Both the position numbers and the translations under genes were made by a program. Source: Asterionellopsis glacialis (lineage: Eukaryota; Bacillariophyta; Plagiogrammaphyceae; Rhaphoneidales; Asterionellopsidaceae). From it: a DNA stretch of 57,009 nucleotides. The stretch is from contig WKLE02001947.1 of the NCBI GenBank assembly GCA_014885115.2, positions 20,593-77,601 on the forward strand, given 5' to 3'. Shown in pieces: positions 1 to 9,933 of the stretch (position 1 is its first letter; the number at the start of each line of letters is the position of its first letter). Under the pieces are notes generated by a model. That model did not search any database. It was not told the DNA's origin and saw nothing but the letters and a program-made list of their open reading frames with translations.

Positions 1-320
1 AAGTCGTCCCATGCAGGTAGTCCTACCGTAGAGTGGACGGCATCTTGTTGAGTTTGTTGCCATTCTCCAAGAACCAAATAATCAGCAGGTGGCTATCCAT
101 TCGTCCATCACGCCCCGCGACGCGAATATGCAAAGTTTCCGCCATTCTTATACAAGCATTGGATAAGTGCAGTCACTCGGATGTATCGACTTTCAACAGA
201 TTTCATGGGCTAGGGACTACCAGGTACTCTCATAGGAGCACGGACTAGAGGGCATACCAGCTCTTCATTGCCTTGTTTCATTTCTCTATCACACAAAATA
301 CGTAAGATTCATCAAATAAA
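1..320. other. No supported gene
   Basis: Short open frames occur on both strands but none shows a recognisable domain, and none has a convincing start and splice context. One minus-strand frame near 85-160 gives a short basic peptide faintly like a helicase motif, but it is only about 40 residues and stands alone. The stretch contains one copy of the TAGTCCTAC motif (13-21) that recurs in intergenic DNA of this window. Confidence 0.4.
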
Positions 321-1892
321 TTATGTTCTATAATTATCATTATCTTTCGCCCACAGTGTGTCCCAATTTTGTAATATTAAATCTGTATCCACATCACACA
401 ATGTAGTATTTGCTGCGTGATGAAATTGAACTTTGAGATCTTGAACGGATATTGTTGGTGGTGGAGTTGCAGTCCCAAATGATGAGGATAATGATACTGC
501 ATTATCATTATCGACACTATTATCCATAACGGATACTATCTGTATATTATTACCTGATAACGATGATGATGATGATATTTCTTCATGATATTGAATTGTC
601 TTTTGTAACAACCAATCTTGCTTTTCTTGTGATAAGCAAACAAGAGGTGAGAACACCTTCGCCCATAATGGTGTTGTTGACTCAGAAGACGAAGATATTT
701 TCTCCAGTGTATCATTCTTTGCTGTTCCTAGTGTTTGTAACTTTTGTACAAGCTTTTTACACGGTTGCTGTGATACATCTTGAGATCTTGCTGCTTGAGC
801 TATGCGGTCATAGATGAGTGTATGCCCTGAATTATAATGAATTTGTTCTTGTTCTTGATTGTTAGCATGGATTGCTGCTTGACACGCATGGGTAGCACCC
901 ACAACGGCATGACACAAAAACCTTGATACTAAATTTGCACCCAACGGTATAATTACAAAGTTATTACTTTTGCTGTTGGAAGCGAAATAAGTTGAGAAAT
1001 AATGCAGTCCCATTGTTGTTGGATGAACTAATCCATGAGTATGGTTTGTGTGGTTCAAATAATTAGCAAGCGTTGGAATTTGTCTTGATTCAACAATTTC
1101 ATGTCCATATCCACAAAACTGACGATATGTTTGATAATACCAACTTGTCCAATATTCATACAGCGGACGATATCCAAAAACTATTGTAACATTGTATCCC
1201 AATTCATCTACCAAAAGATGGGAATATGCCGAAAGGAACGTATGGTCTGCATGCATAGTTGTGTCTTCTTCCGACGATGATTCGTTGTTTTCATTGCTAT
1301 CCGAAATAATATGACTCCAATAATTTTCTGTACTTATCAATACATGACGACGATTATGTTTGGCCCTTTTCATAAATTGAACAAATTGAGTCCAATCTTT
1401 ACCTTTTTGTGACATACATTGTGTCATATTATGCGCAAGACAATGATTGAGATTAGATGCATCTTTAATATTATACACAACATATCGATCCTTGGTTGTC
1501 AGTTCCTCATAATACTTTTGAATCCCACCCAATTGTATAGATGTACTTCCCATCTTTGCAGGACCGACATGAAATACCAATTGCAATGGTAATTTATTGT
1601 TCTTCATTCCAATCCACGAGGAGAAAAAATCATTGTCGCCCCCGTTCATACTTGTTCTGAAGCCAGTGCCACCCTCATCGTTTTCTTGTACAAGACCCAA
1701 CGAAACAAAAACGAGAATTGATATCAAAAAGCACCATAGAGCTTTTATACCATGATTGAGACGCCTTGAACTCAGTTTACTATGATTATGGTCCTGATCA
1801 TGGTATTCGTCCACTTCCAATATTTCCATTATGCGTGATTTTTTTTTTTTCGTTACAATCTTGGCTAAACTTTGTCCCAGTAAATCCCTCAC
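321..1892 (-). CDS. Type II membrane protein, sulfotransferase-like
   Basis: This intact 523-residue single-exon frame has a basic, cytosolic-looking N-terminus, one hydrophobic segment at about residues 50-68 and a long lumenal part, the layout of Golgi type II transferases. At about residues 105-120 it has FHVGPAKMGSTSIQ, resembling the 5'-phosphosulfate-binding loop of PAPS-dependent sulfotransferases (usually G-x-x-K-[ST]-[GS]-[ST]-[ST]). At about 234-262 an Arg-x7-Ser arrangement (YRPLYEYWTS) fits the 3'-phosphate-binding site. Asn-x-Ser/Thr sequons are frequent. From the family, the protein would transfer sulfate from PAPS to a glycan or protein in the secretory pathway; the acceptor cannot be told. 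Met22 is an alternative start, but Met1 keeps the longer basic tail. The Thr of the usual KTG loop is Met here. It could also be another P-loop glycan-modifying enzyme. Confidence 0.6.
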   Translation of the reverse strand: MRDLLGQSLAKIVTKKKKSRIMEILEVDEYHDQDHNHSKLSSRRLNHGIKALWCFLISILVFVSLGLVQENDEGGTGFRTSMNGGDNDFFSSWIGMKNNKLPLQLVFHVGPAKMGSTSIQLGGIQKYYEELTTKDRYVVYNIKDASNLNHCLAHNMTQCMSQKGKDWTQFVQFMKRAKHNRRHVLISTENYWSHIISDSNENNESSSEEDTTMHADHTFLSAYSHLLVDELGYNVTIVFGYRPLYEYWTSWYYQTYRQFCGYGHEIVESRQIPTLANYLNHTNHTHGLVHPTTMGLHYFSTYFASNSKSNNFVIIPLGANLVSRFLCHAVVGATHACQAAIHANNQEQEQIHYNSGHTLIYDRIAQAARSQDVSQQPCKKLVQKLQTLGTAKNDTLEKISSSSESTTPLWAKVFSPLVCLSQEKQDWLLQKTIQYHEEISSSSSLSGNNIQIVSVMDNSVDNDNAVSLSSSFGTATPPPTISVQDLKVQFHHAANTTLCDVDTDLILQNWDTLWAKDNDNYRT

Positions 1893-2820
1893 TAAGATAA
1901 TTAGAAGATTACTTTCACTCCATTCAAATAATTCTTACGCGTAATTGACTCCTAAGTTCACAAAAAGGAGAATTATGCAGTGGCAGTGTCCTTTGCATTT
2001 GAGTTGTGAAAAAAAGCCCAAGTGTAAGCAATGACGTGACGGTGACAAGCGTCCCTGTTACTTTTGGGGGTGTCATTTTTCTATTTTGGGGATGGGGGGT
2101 GCCTCTCTGATTTTTGTTCTTTCTCATTCAGAATTTTCCTGATTTTGGCTGAATTCACTTCGAGCTGCTTGCTTGCTCCCTGTCCGTTGCCTTTCTCATT
2201 CTCAGTACGCCTTATTATGATAAGGAGTGTGGAAAAAGTTTGTTTTTCTGCATCACATGAAATTTGTGGCTTGTGAGATACCAGGTACCAGGTACATTAC
2301 TTATATTGGAAGTCCTACGTAGAAATATCTGTGTAGAGAATCGCTAGAGAGGACGCTTGAGGTTCTACCTTGTACTCGGTAGTAAGTATTGTAAATAGCA
2401 ACTACAGTTAGTCCTACATACAATCAGTACCATTTAAAAACTTAGGCTGGTAGGAAGTAGCATGTACAGTAGTAGGGAGGGTCCTAAAGAGAATTCTTGC
2501 GTACGTACAATGAATTTACGTACATTGTACATATATGCAGTACCGGTACTTGTGGATGAATCATCATCGTCAGTCAAGAGTAGAAGAGTCCGTACCAGTA
2601 CCTGTACCAGGTACCAGGTAAAATTTATGATATATTTACCAGGTACATTTCCTAGATGTGCACACCACACAAAAAACAGGAAACTCTTCTCTTTGGAAAC
2701 GAAGTTTCTCCACTGAATCTTCTTTATTATTCTTGGTAGAGCATTGTTAGGACTATCTCATCCAGAAGGTCCGACTCAACTTTTGGAAATTGGAAAAATT
2801 AAAGCATACGACAAGAAAAG
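1893..2820. other. Divergent intergenic region with GTAC-type repeats
   Basis: This separates two divergent genes and should hold both promoters. No coding signal is seen. It contains many short GTAC-centred words, such as ACCAGGTACCAGGTAC at 2280-2295 and again near 2605-2620, and AGTACCGGTACT near 2540. It also contains AAGTCCTACGTAG near 2310 and TTAGTCCTACATAC near 2408. The same words recur in other intergenic regions of the window. Confidence 0.5.
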
Positions 2821-4683
2821 ATGGATCCTCCAGCAGCACGTCCTTCCTTGACCAAGAGGCTTTCATCTGCGTTTCTTGGTGACACCGGCAATGGATCCGC
2901 CGATGGAAAAAACAATTCTCCTGCGTTTGTGAAATGTGAAAATGTAGGATCAGAAATGGCAAGTATTATTCAATCTAATCTGGACAAAATTCCTGATGAA
3001 TCCTTAATCAAGCTTACGAGACAATTGGAATTCTGGAAAGAACATGGTGATCTTTCTAATGAACAAATGATCGATTTGACAAAGCGTCTTGTCCATACCG
3101 GATCTTGGCGTTCCCGCCTCGCGGATGGTGATTCATTTCATGTACCCCATGTACGATTTGGACGTACAGAATTACAAATGCCTATCGTAACCACTGGTGG
3201 TATGCGTATTCAACATACGTGGATGCCTGACAGCATGGGTTTCCTTAGTGCTAATCCGAAAAAAGTGTTGGCCAGTGATAGTCAAAAAAACTTGAAGGAA
3301 GTCTTACAACATTGTATTGAGCTTGGATTAAATCACATTGAAACAGCTCGTATGTATGGTACATCTGAACTTCAGTTTGTGGATGCCTTGGCAAGCTTGA
3401 TAGAAGAGGGGAAAATCAAACGTGAAGACTTTATTTTTCAAACTAAAGTCATGCCAGCCAAGACACGTGAAGAATTTGAAAAGACTTTTAATTTATCATG
3501 GAATCATGTATCAAAACTTGGATACATTGATCTGTTTGCGTTTCATGCAGTATCGAAAGATTCAGATGTCGATATGGTCTTGAATGAAGATAAAGATGGA
3601 TGCTATGCTTTCATCAAGGAATATCAAGAGGCGGGTAAAATTAAAAATATTGGATTTTCAACTCATGGGACTGGTGAAACCATCATGAGGATGGTTGAAA
3701 GTAACAAATTCGATTACATGAATGTCCATGCTCATTACTTTGGTGATTACCATGGTGAAGGAACTCCTAATACTCAAGGCGGTCATGGCAATAAGGCTGC
3801 TGTGAAAAAAGCATTGGAATTGGATATGGGTGTATTTCTCATTTCACCCTATGATAAGGGTGGTAAATTATTCAGACCAAGTAAGACTGTAGCCAAGGCT
3901 GTAGGACCAGAGCTTTCCCCCATATCCTTTGCTTCATTGTATGCGTGGAAAAAGATGGGATGCCATACGGTGTCTGTCGGCTTTTCCAAGGTGTCTGATT
4001 TAGACGAAGTATTGGAAGCAGCCTATCTTTACAAGGAAGAAAAAACTATGGATCTGCTTGACAAGGCTGTCGCAAACCTTGAAAAGCTGGCTGTAGACAA
4101 GCTAGGTCAAGACTGGGTTGACAAAGGAATGATCAACATCCCATCTTGTTTGAAGGAAAGCACCGATGGTGTAGCTATTGGTCATATTCTGTGGCTTCAT
4201 GATCTTTGTACTGCCTACGGAATGTACGAATTCGCCCGGGACAGGTACAAGAATCTCGATAGTTCTCAGTGGAATAGTAAAAAAACTTTTGAAGAAAATG
4301 TATCCAAGATGCCGAGTGGAAACATTGGCCGAGCTTATCAACCCAACGTTGATCTGACAGAAGCACTCAAAGATCACTATGATCCTGAATTGGTGAAAAA
4401 GAAGATTGCAGAAGCCCATCAATACTTGACATCGAAAAAGGGTGAGATGTCCGATGAAGAACGTCAAGCTAAGGGTTTTGAAGAAGCCTACAATTTGACT
4501 GTTTGGGTAGATTTCTGTGGTGATATGAATACTATGACCGCAACAAAGGTTATGCTCCAATCTCTGACAGGAGGTTATTTTGGAATTAATAACACATCTG
4601 AGAGAAGAAGTTCCCAGGCGGCTGCAGCCACGCTTCGACAAAGCTTTGAGAAAGCATTGGAAGGGTTGGGTGACGACAAATGA
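2821..4683 (+). CDS. Aldo/keto reductase family oxidoreductase
   Basis: The 620-residue single-exon protein contains an AKR (TIM-barrel) domain at about residues 100-430. FGRTELQMPIVTTGGMRIQ begins the barrel. HIETARMYGTSE carries the catalytic Tyr, with Glu where most AKRs have the tetrad Asp. QTKVMPA supplies the Lys, and DLFAFHAVS the His. NAD(P)H-dependent carbonyl reduction is the family reaction; the substrate is unknown. About 100 residues precede the barrel and about 190 follow it. This long form resembles the COG1453-type AKRs of bacteria and algae, but I do not see the clustered Cys of their C-terminal iron-sulfur motif; only scattered Cys are present. No clear targeting peptide is seen, so it is probably cytosolic. 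It is convergent with the SET-domain gene, with 249 bp between the stops. The family call is firm; the role is open. Confidence 0.9.
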   Translation: MDPPAARPSLTKRLSSAFLGDTGNGSADGKNNSPAFVKCENVGSEMASIIQSNLDKIPDESLIKLTRQLEFWKEHGDLSNEQMIDLTKRLVHTGSWRSRLADGDSFHVPHVRFGRTELQMPIVTTGGMRIQHTWMPDSMGFLSANPKKVLASDSQKNLKEVLQHCIELGLNHIETARMYGTSELQFVDALASLIEEGKIKREDFIFQTKVMPAKTREEFEKTFNLSWNHVSKLGYIDLFAFHAVSKDSDVDMVLNEDKDGCYAFIKEYQEAGKIKNIGFSTHGTGETIMRMVESNKFDYMNVHAHYFGDYHGEGTPNTQGGHGNKAAVKKALELDMGVFLISPYDKGGKLFRPSKTVAKAVGPELSPISFASLYAWKKMGCHTVSVGFSKVSDLDEVLEAAYLYKEEKTMDLLDKAVANLEKLAVDKLGQDWVDKGMINIPSCLKESTDGVAIGHILWLHDLCTAYGMYEFARDRYKNLDSSQWNSKKTFEENVSKMPSGNIGRAYQPNVDLTEALKDHYDPELVKKKIAEAHQYLTSKKGEMSDEERQAKGFEEAYNLTVWVDFCGDMNTMTATKVMLQSLTGGYFGINNTSERRSSQAAAATLRQSFEKALEGLGDDK

Positions 4684-4932
4684 TTGGAGTATTGAATCAA
4701 TCAGATTCTCTATGAAATTCCAGCATATGCAGCATAGCAATCTAAGCTCCGTCGTTTTAAATGTAATTAGGAAATGAGTTGACAAGACTCGTGCACTCTT
4801 TTTATTTTCGTAATTGCATGGCGAGACACTAAAATGAGCTTTCGACATGGAGAAAAGTAATGCATACGTGCGCGATATCAATAAAGATGAGATGAAATTC
4901 AAAGCTTTGTTTGCTCAAATTTACTACAAAAT

Positions 4933-7900
4933 CTACTTTTTCAGAGGACGTCCCAGCCGACGGATACGATCCCTCATGTTGCCTCCCCGTTTTTGTGTTC
5001 TAGCTATACGATTCTTTGAACCCTTTTCGGGCAGGTCCCAATTCATGAAGCCCCGACATAGCAATGAGCCACAGTTGCACGGAATTCTTTCCTCTAGATC
5101 AAGCTCAAGTGGAAATTGATAATCATACGTGATCTCCTCCCGGGCTTTGATATCTCTCTGACTTACAATCAAAACTCTCTTTAGGTGTTTGTTTGGTGGC
5201 TCGCCATCAATAATCTTGGCAATGCAATTGGGGTTACAATTGTGATTAATATAACGCCCGTGTCCGCCTCGCAATGTAGCATCAATAACTAGGTTCTCGT
5301 CCACACGGAATTGATAATCTTGAATACGCTGTTCCTGATACATTTTCTCTCTCGCATCAGCAACAGGGTTGCTAATGTATTCGCCGATATATTCTGCAAC
5401 CACCACTCCTTTCTTGAATGGTTGGTCTGCAAATAGTCCCCATCCATGAATGCCACTACCACGGACACTTACGGATACATCACTGACACGTCCGACATCC
5501 TCCATGTCTTTATCGATCTTTTCAGAATTTTCTTCTGTGATTTCTTTCCGCGCCTTAGCACTGGCTAATCCAGTGCTCAACGACAACCTTGATTCGGGTA
5601 CACGAGGAAGTGTATCGACTTCGCCTTTCTTTTTGTTTCGTCCCCACCGAATCGCCTCAGCGGTCATCGCCATTTTAGCTTCTTGTTCAATGCGCATACC
5701 ATCACACCTGGCACAACCGTTCTCAGAGGAAATTCGACCCTCGACGCGTCGACTCTGGACTCGACGCAGTAACCTGATCACGGCCTCTTCTCTCCACGTA
5801 GGCATTTCTTTGAGCTGTACAGGGTCTGTCACATTTGCAACACGTTCATCGATGTTGCGTCGCAAAGCCTCATCTTCGAAATGAGAGCGCTTTACAACTA
5901 CATGATACATACCACCACAGTCAGGGTAAGGTGCCAAGGATGCTTCTGCTGCCTCTGCTGCACGCCGTACTGCAATAGCCCCATAGTAAGCAAACTCATT
6001 TTCCTTTGTTCGCATGAAGTCAGCAGCAATCTGAATACGTGCCCAGTTGCCATTTTCAAGCATTTCTACCCCTTCTGGCCAAGTCCTGCGAAGGTCTTGG
6101 AAGGGGTCATGACGGGTGGTGCCGCCCTCTCCAGACGCATTGGACTTCCCATCAAAATTCAGAGGCTCGAACGTTGCGCTACGTCTCCATGAAAATGATG
6201 TTGCGTGTGCGTCCTTTATAGCACCCATCCAGTCACTGGCGCGTTTTTGCATGACCTGCAAAACGTCGTACAACTCTTTTGCTGTCTTGGCGTATATAGA
6301 CCCGGCTGGGTTGAATTTGAGGGCGTTTACACATAGCAGACGTGCGTCCGAAATGAATGAGCCAAAACTGGAATATTGGTTATTGAGCACTTTAGAGCGA
6401 ATCTTGCCAAAGTCTATCGGTTCCTTGACAATTTTTGTATACCCAGCAACACTTGCAGGGACAGGCTCGGCGAATAACAAGAGCGGATCCCTCCGCATCA
6501 TTGCAAGTAAGATACCACTGCAAGCAATTGATAGGCAACGCTTCTGCAGCTCTATAGCTTCTTCCTGGTGCAACTTTGCCATCTCCTGCCTATCATCAGT
6601 GCTAAATTTATGGGCTGATTCGGTATCCACTGTGGTGAGCCTAGTGCTTCTTTGCGGCCTACGGCCTCTCAAGGGAAATCTATGATCGGCACCATCAGCG
6701 GCTAAATCCTTCTCCTCCTCAGTAGGGCCATCTTGCCCCGTAGCATCATCTTCTACTTCCATGTCTTTCATCTCTTCATCGCTGGGCTCATCGGAAGAAC
6801 CTGTATCAGAAGAACCTGACGCACTATCGTCAGAGTCCCCTTCCTCAGTCTCGGAATGTTTCTTATCAGAATGCGAGGAAGGAACCTGTACTTTTTTTGG
6901 TGGCATAATTATGTTCGGTGTCCACCTCATTCTCGTCATGGCAGAGCTTATCGCCTTATCACCCTCTGACTGCTTATCGAAATTAGTTTCCTTTAGATTC
7001 ACACGTCCACACATAACACCAATCACTTTGACAAGTGCCGCCTCGTCGTGTCCAGCAGAATCGCTCTTTTTAGGGCTTTTTGAATGTGCAGGAGGAGGTT
7101 GTCTCTTTGACATATTAATCACGAGCTGTGCTCTTCGACACTGGATACAACCAGTGTTGCCTCGAATTATTGTACGGCATCTTCCGCATTTCTTCACACC
7201 TTGATCATTACTATCATCGATTGGTTCCGGTGGCGTCTCGTTAGTGTCGTCGCGCTTCTTTCGACCACGAGTAGGAAGAAGCCCTCGTGCCATGAAGGAC
7301 TTTTTCGTAGTTGTGGGTTCGGCGCGAGCTACAGGCATTTGTGGCATTTGTGGTGCTGGTGGTTCTGGTACCTTCATTGCTACAGCTTCCTCCACGAACT
7401 GAACAATATCATCGGCACGAGCACTTGGATTGCTTAAACCAAAACTTCTTGTCTGGGGCAAATTCTCTGCCTCAATCGACTCCGGAGTCTTTCTTACTGT
7501 GAAAAGAGGCACACTTTTGTCACTGAGAGATTCTGCAGCAAGTTTTTCTGCCTCTGGATCTGGCCAACGCTTTTGAAGCCCAAGCCCGACACGTGTACCG
7601 ATAAGAGAGCTCAGCGGAGGTTGTAGCCTTGCCCGATGCTCTACAGCAGGGAACCTCCGCTGGAGAACATGGCAGAAATGGTTCCAGCCTCTAGTACATC
7701 CAAGGCATTCGTCACCGACACTTGTTGAAACTGGACCATGGACTTCGAAATAAGGTATTGTCATTTTCGAATAATCTGGTTGTCCGATGTCGGCGTCACG
7801 TGTAGGATTAAACATAGGAAGGGGGTGGAAGCGCATGTCCTGCAACAACTCCAAAATGACTCTGTTGTTGCTCTTACCAGGTTCCGGAGTAAATGGCTTA

Positions 7901-9933
7901 CTACCAACTGATGTAGCTTTATAAAGTCTTTGATGATTCTTAAATGTGATCATCTCGTCTTCCGGTGATTGGTCAGACTTTCCTTCTTCTTCTTCTGACT
8001 CGGCTTCTTCGTCAGCTTCCATTTCATTATCAGTTTCTCTATGCTGCAGCATTTCCTTGATATTTTTTTCCTCCTTCCAAGAAACAATTCTTTCTTCGAA
8101 GTCACGCATGGACATATTCATATAACGATGGTGTTCGTTTGAGCGTGCTTTAACCCACCAGAGAGCAGCTTCCCTGGCAATCAGTTCGTTCCGCTCTAAT
8201 CCTTTTGTCAGTCGATTAAACAGCGGTTTTTTCCTTGAAAGGATTCGCTCAATTTTGAGACGATTGTCGGAGAGAAAAAAGAAAAATGCCGGCGTGGCTC
8301 TGAATACGCCGTGCGGCCCAATTCGAGTTCGTGGTGATATGATCACCTGATCACCGTTCGTTGGAGAACTTCGGGGGCTACTACGGACGCTACTGTCAAA
8401 AGATTCTGCCCTACTCCTTTTCTTCTGTCGCTTTTTCTCTTTTCGGACTTGCTCTGCGTGCTCGGCCCTCTTTTTCTTCTCTTCGATAGTAAGGGGTGGT
8501 CGACCTCGTTTCCGTTTGCCAAGTGGACGTTCTTTTCTGGAAAGCCCAGGTTTGAGAAGACCGTGGCTCAGCGAGGGGCGGCTACGTTGCTGTTTTTTCG
8601 AAGACAGCTTCGCTTTTTTATTTTTGTTTGCCAAATGCCAGCTATCGTCTGATGACTCATCTGCATCCCCCTTGGATCCATCAACATTTGGGCTACTGCC
8701 AGCCATGCTCGATGCAAGTGACCGAATCTTCGTCTTCTTCGGAATATCAACAGAAGCGTCATCGTCACTGTTGTCCTCATCGGAATTTGTTACATCCGAT
8801 GCATCATCACTAGCATGACCGCCATTATTACTTATCTCAACCACCTTTCGTTTCTTTGAAATGCTGTCTTGTTCGTCCTCGTCCAGTTGGGCCTGGCATG
8901 TTGTACATAGCGGTTTCGTATCACTTTTTAATTCTGGGCTAGTTCCTGGACAGGAAGGAAAATGCACATTGGCACCACACCCGTCGCATCGTTCCAACTG
9001 AGATTCTCCGTCCGATTTCTGGCAATCAACACATTTCTTTTTGCTAGCGCGACGGTCTATACTTGATGATCGAAGTCTCGTCCCGGGAGAACCACCCTTT
9101 TTAGATTTCTTATTGATGCAATCTGGACAGTACCACGGATCGTTGTCGCTGTCTAAGGCAACACGGGATGGGTCTTCCTTCGGAATGCATGTTCGGTGGT
9201 AGACATGCGGACATCCGTCACAGCACACAACATCACCGAACCCCTTACAGACGTGGCAGTAAAAAAGATTGCCATCATGACCCAACACGGTTTGTGCTCC
9301 AGATGGTGTCCCATCCAAAGTGGCTGCACCATTTGCATCGGCAGGGGATGATCGCATTTGACGTGCTCCCTTGCGCCTCCCGGCAGGATTCTCGCCAAAG
9401 TCATTTTGTATGAATATTTTTTGCACAGATATACGCACGCCCACTCTCTTATTGCCTTCAGGCATGACAGCAACCAGAGGTGGTGGGAGTCGGTTTTTCT
9501 GGGGTTCGGACGGAACCGGTCGTAACGAGGTTTTTTCCGCTTTATTGGTGACTTTCTCTGGGATAATTTCATGGTCCGTTCCTTTGTCCTCTTCGTCCTC
9601 TGTCTCGTTGCCTTCGTCGTGGTCGACACCGTCGCGGTTACCTTGCACGTCCGAAGAGGTAGCTATGGAGGTATCTTGATGAGGCGTATCCTCATGATCA
9701 GATGCAATCCCGTCCTCGTTGCTATCATTTATATTTGTAGAACCATTCTCTTCCTTTGAATGGTGAGATTTGGGTTTTTTCCTTGTAAGAGGTAAGCCAC
9801 GTCCTCGACGGCGAGAAAGAGCTGGTCGTGCTGCCCTCCGAGACGCTTCCACCTTTGAGGCTCCTTTACGATCGCCTGGATCCTTACCAGACGATGAGTC
9901 CCTGCCGTCACCTGCTTTCCGCGATGGCCTCAT
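4933..9933 (-). CDS. PHD-bromodomain-SET histone lysine methyltransferase (trithorax/Set1-like)
   Basis: The protein is 1666 residues in one uninterrupted 5-kb exon. A basic, acidic-patched N-terminus leads to a PHD finger at about 218-272 (CHVCKGFGDVVCCDGC) and a second Cys-rich zinc finger at about 300-347. Lys-rich nuclear-localisation-like stretches follow near 460-530. A conserved-looking Cys/His/Trp block lies at about 690-775 (DECLGCTRGWNHFCHVLQRR), and a small Cys-x2-Cys zinc knuckle at about 914-935. A bromodomain spans about 1105-1225 (KIVKEPIDFGKI). The SET domain spans about 1470-1610 (GSGIHGWGLFA, RYINHNCNPNC, EEITYDYQF), and the post-SET motif CNCGSLLC closes it. All core SET cofactor and catalytic motifs are present. 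From the family, it would methylate histone H3, most likely Lys4, with PHD and bromodomain reading chromatin marks. Nuclear. Confidence 0.93.
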   Translation of the reverse strand: MRPSRKAGDGRDSSSGKDPGDRKGASKVEASRRAARPALSRRRGRGLPLTRKKPKSHHSKEENGSTNINDSNEDGIASDHEDTPHQDTSIATSSDVQGNRDGVDHDEGNETEDEEDKGTDHEIIPEKVTNKAEKTSLRPVPSEPQKNRLPPPLVAVMPEGNKRVGVRISVQKIFIQNDFGENPAGRRKGARQMRSSPADANGAATLDGTPSGAQTVLGHDGNLFYCHVCKGFGDVVCCDGCPHVYHRTCIPKEDPSRVALDSDNDPWYCPDCINKKSKKGGSPGTRLRSSSIDRRASKKKCVDCQKSDGESQLERCDGCGANVHFPSCPGTSPELKSDTKPLCTTCQAQLDEDEQDSISKKRKVVEISNNGGHASDDASDVTNSDEDNSDDDASVDIPKKTKIRSLASSMAGSSPNVDGSKGDADESSDDSWHLANKNKKAKLSSKKQQRSRPSLSHGLLKPGLSRKERPLGKRKRGRPPLTIEEKKKRAEHAEQVRKEKKRQKKRSRAESFDSSVRSSPRSSPTNGDQVIISPRTRIGPHGVFRATPAFFFFLSDNRLKIERILSRKKPLFNRLTKGLERNELIAREAALWWVKARSNEHHRYMNMSMRDFEERIVSWKEEKNIKEMLQHRETDNEMEADEEAESEEEEGKSDQSPEDEMITFKNHQRLYKATSVGSKPFTPEPGKSNNRVILELLQDMRFHPLPMFNPTRDADIGQPDYSKMTIPYFEVHGPVSTSVGDECLGCTRGWNHFCHVLQRRFPAVEHRARLQPPLSSLIGTRVGLGLQKRWPDPEAEKLAAESLSDKSVPLFTVRKTPESIEAENLPQTRSFGLSNPSARADDIVQFVEEAVAMKVPEPPAPQMPQMPVARAEPTTTKKSFMARGLLPTRGRKKRDDTNETPPEPIDDSNDQGVKKCGRCRTIIRGNTGCIQCRRAQLVINMSKRQPPPAHSKSPKKSDSAGHDEAALVKVIGVMCGRVNLKETNFDKQSEGDKAISSAMTRMRWTPNIIMPPKKVQVPSSHSDKKHSETEEGDSDDSASGSSDTGSSDEPSDEEMKDMEVEDDATGQDGPTEEEKDLAADGADHRFPLRGRRPQRSTRLTTVDTESAHKFSTDDRQEMAKLHQEEAIELQKRCLSIACSGILLAMMRRDPLLLFAEPVPASVAGYTKIVKEPIDFGKIRSKVLNNQYSSFGSFISDARLLCVNALKFNPAGSIYAKTAKELYDVLQVMQKRASDWMGAIKDAHATSFSWRRSATFEPLNFDGKSNASGEGGTTRHDPFQDLRRTWPEGVEMLENGNWARIQIAADFMRTKENEFAYYGAIAVRRAAEAAEASLAPYPDCGGMYHVVVKRSHFEDEALRRNIDERVANVTDPVQLKEMPTWREEAVIRLLRRVQSRRVEGRISSENGCARCDGMRIEQEAKMAMTAEAIRWGRNKKKGEVDTLPRVPESRLSLSTGLASAKARKEITEENSEKIDKDMEDVGRVSDVSVSVRGSGIHGWGLFADQPFKKGVVVAEYIGEYISNPVADAREKMYQEQRIQDYQFRVDENLVIDATLRGGHGRYINHNCNPNCIAKIIDGEPPNKHLKRVLIVSQRDIKAREEITYDYQFPLELDLEERIPCNCGSLLCRGFMNWDLPEKGSKNRIARTQKRGGNMRDRIRRLGRPLKK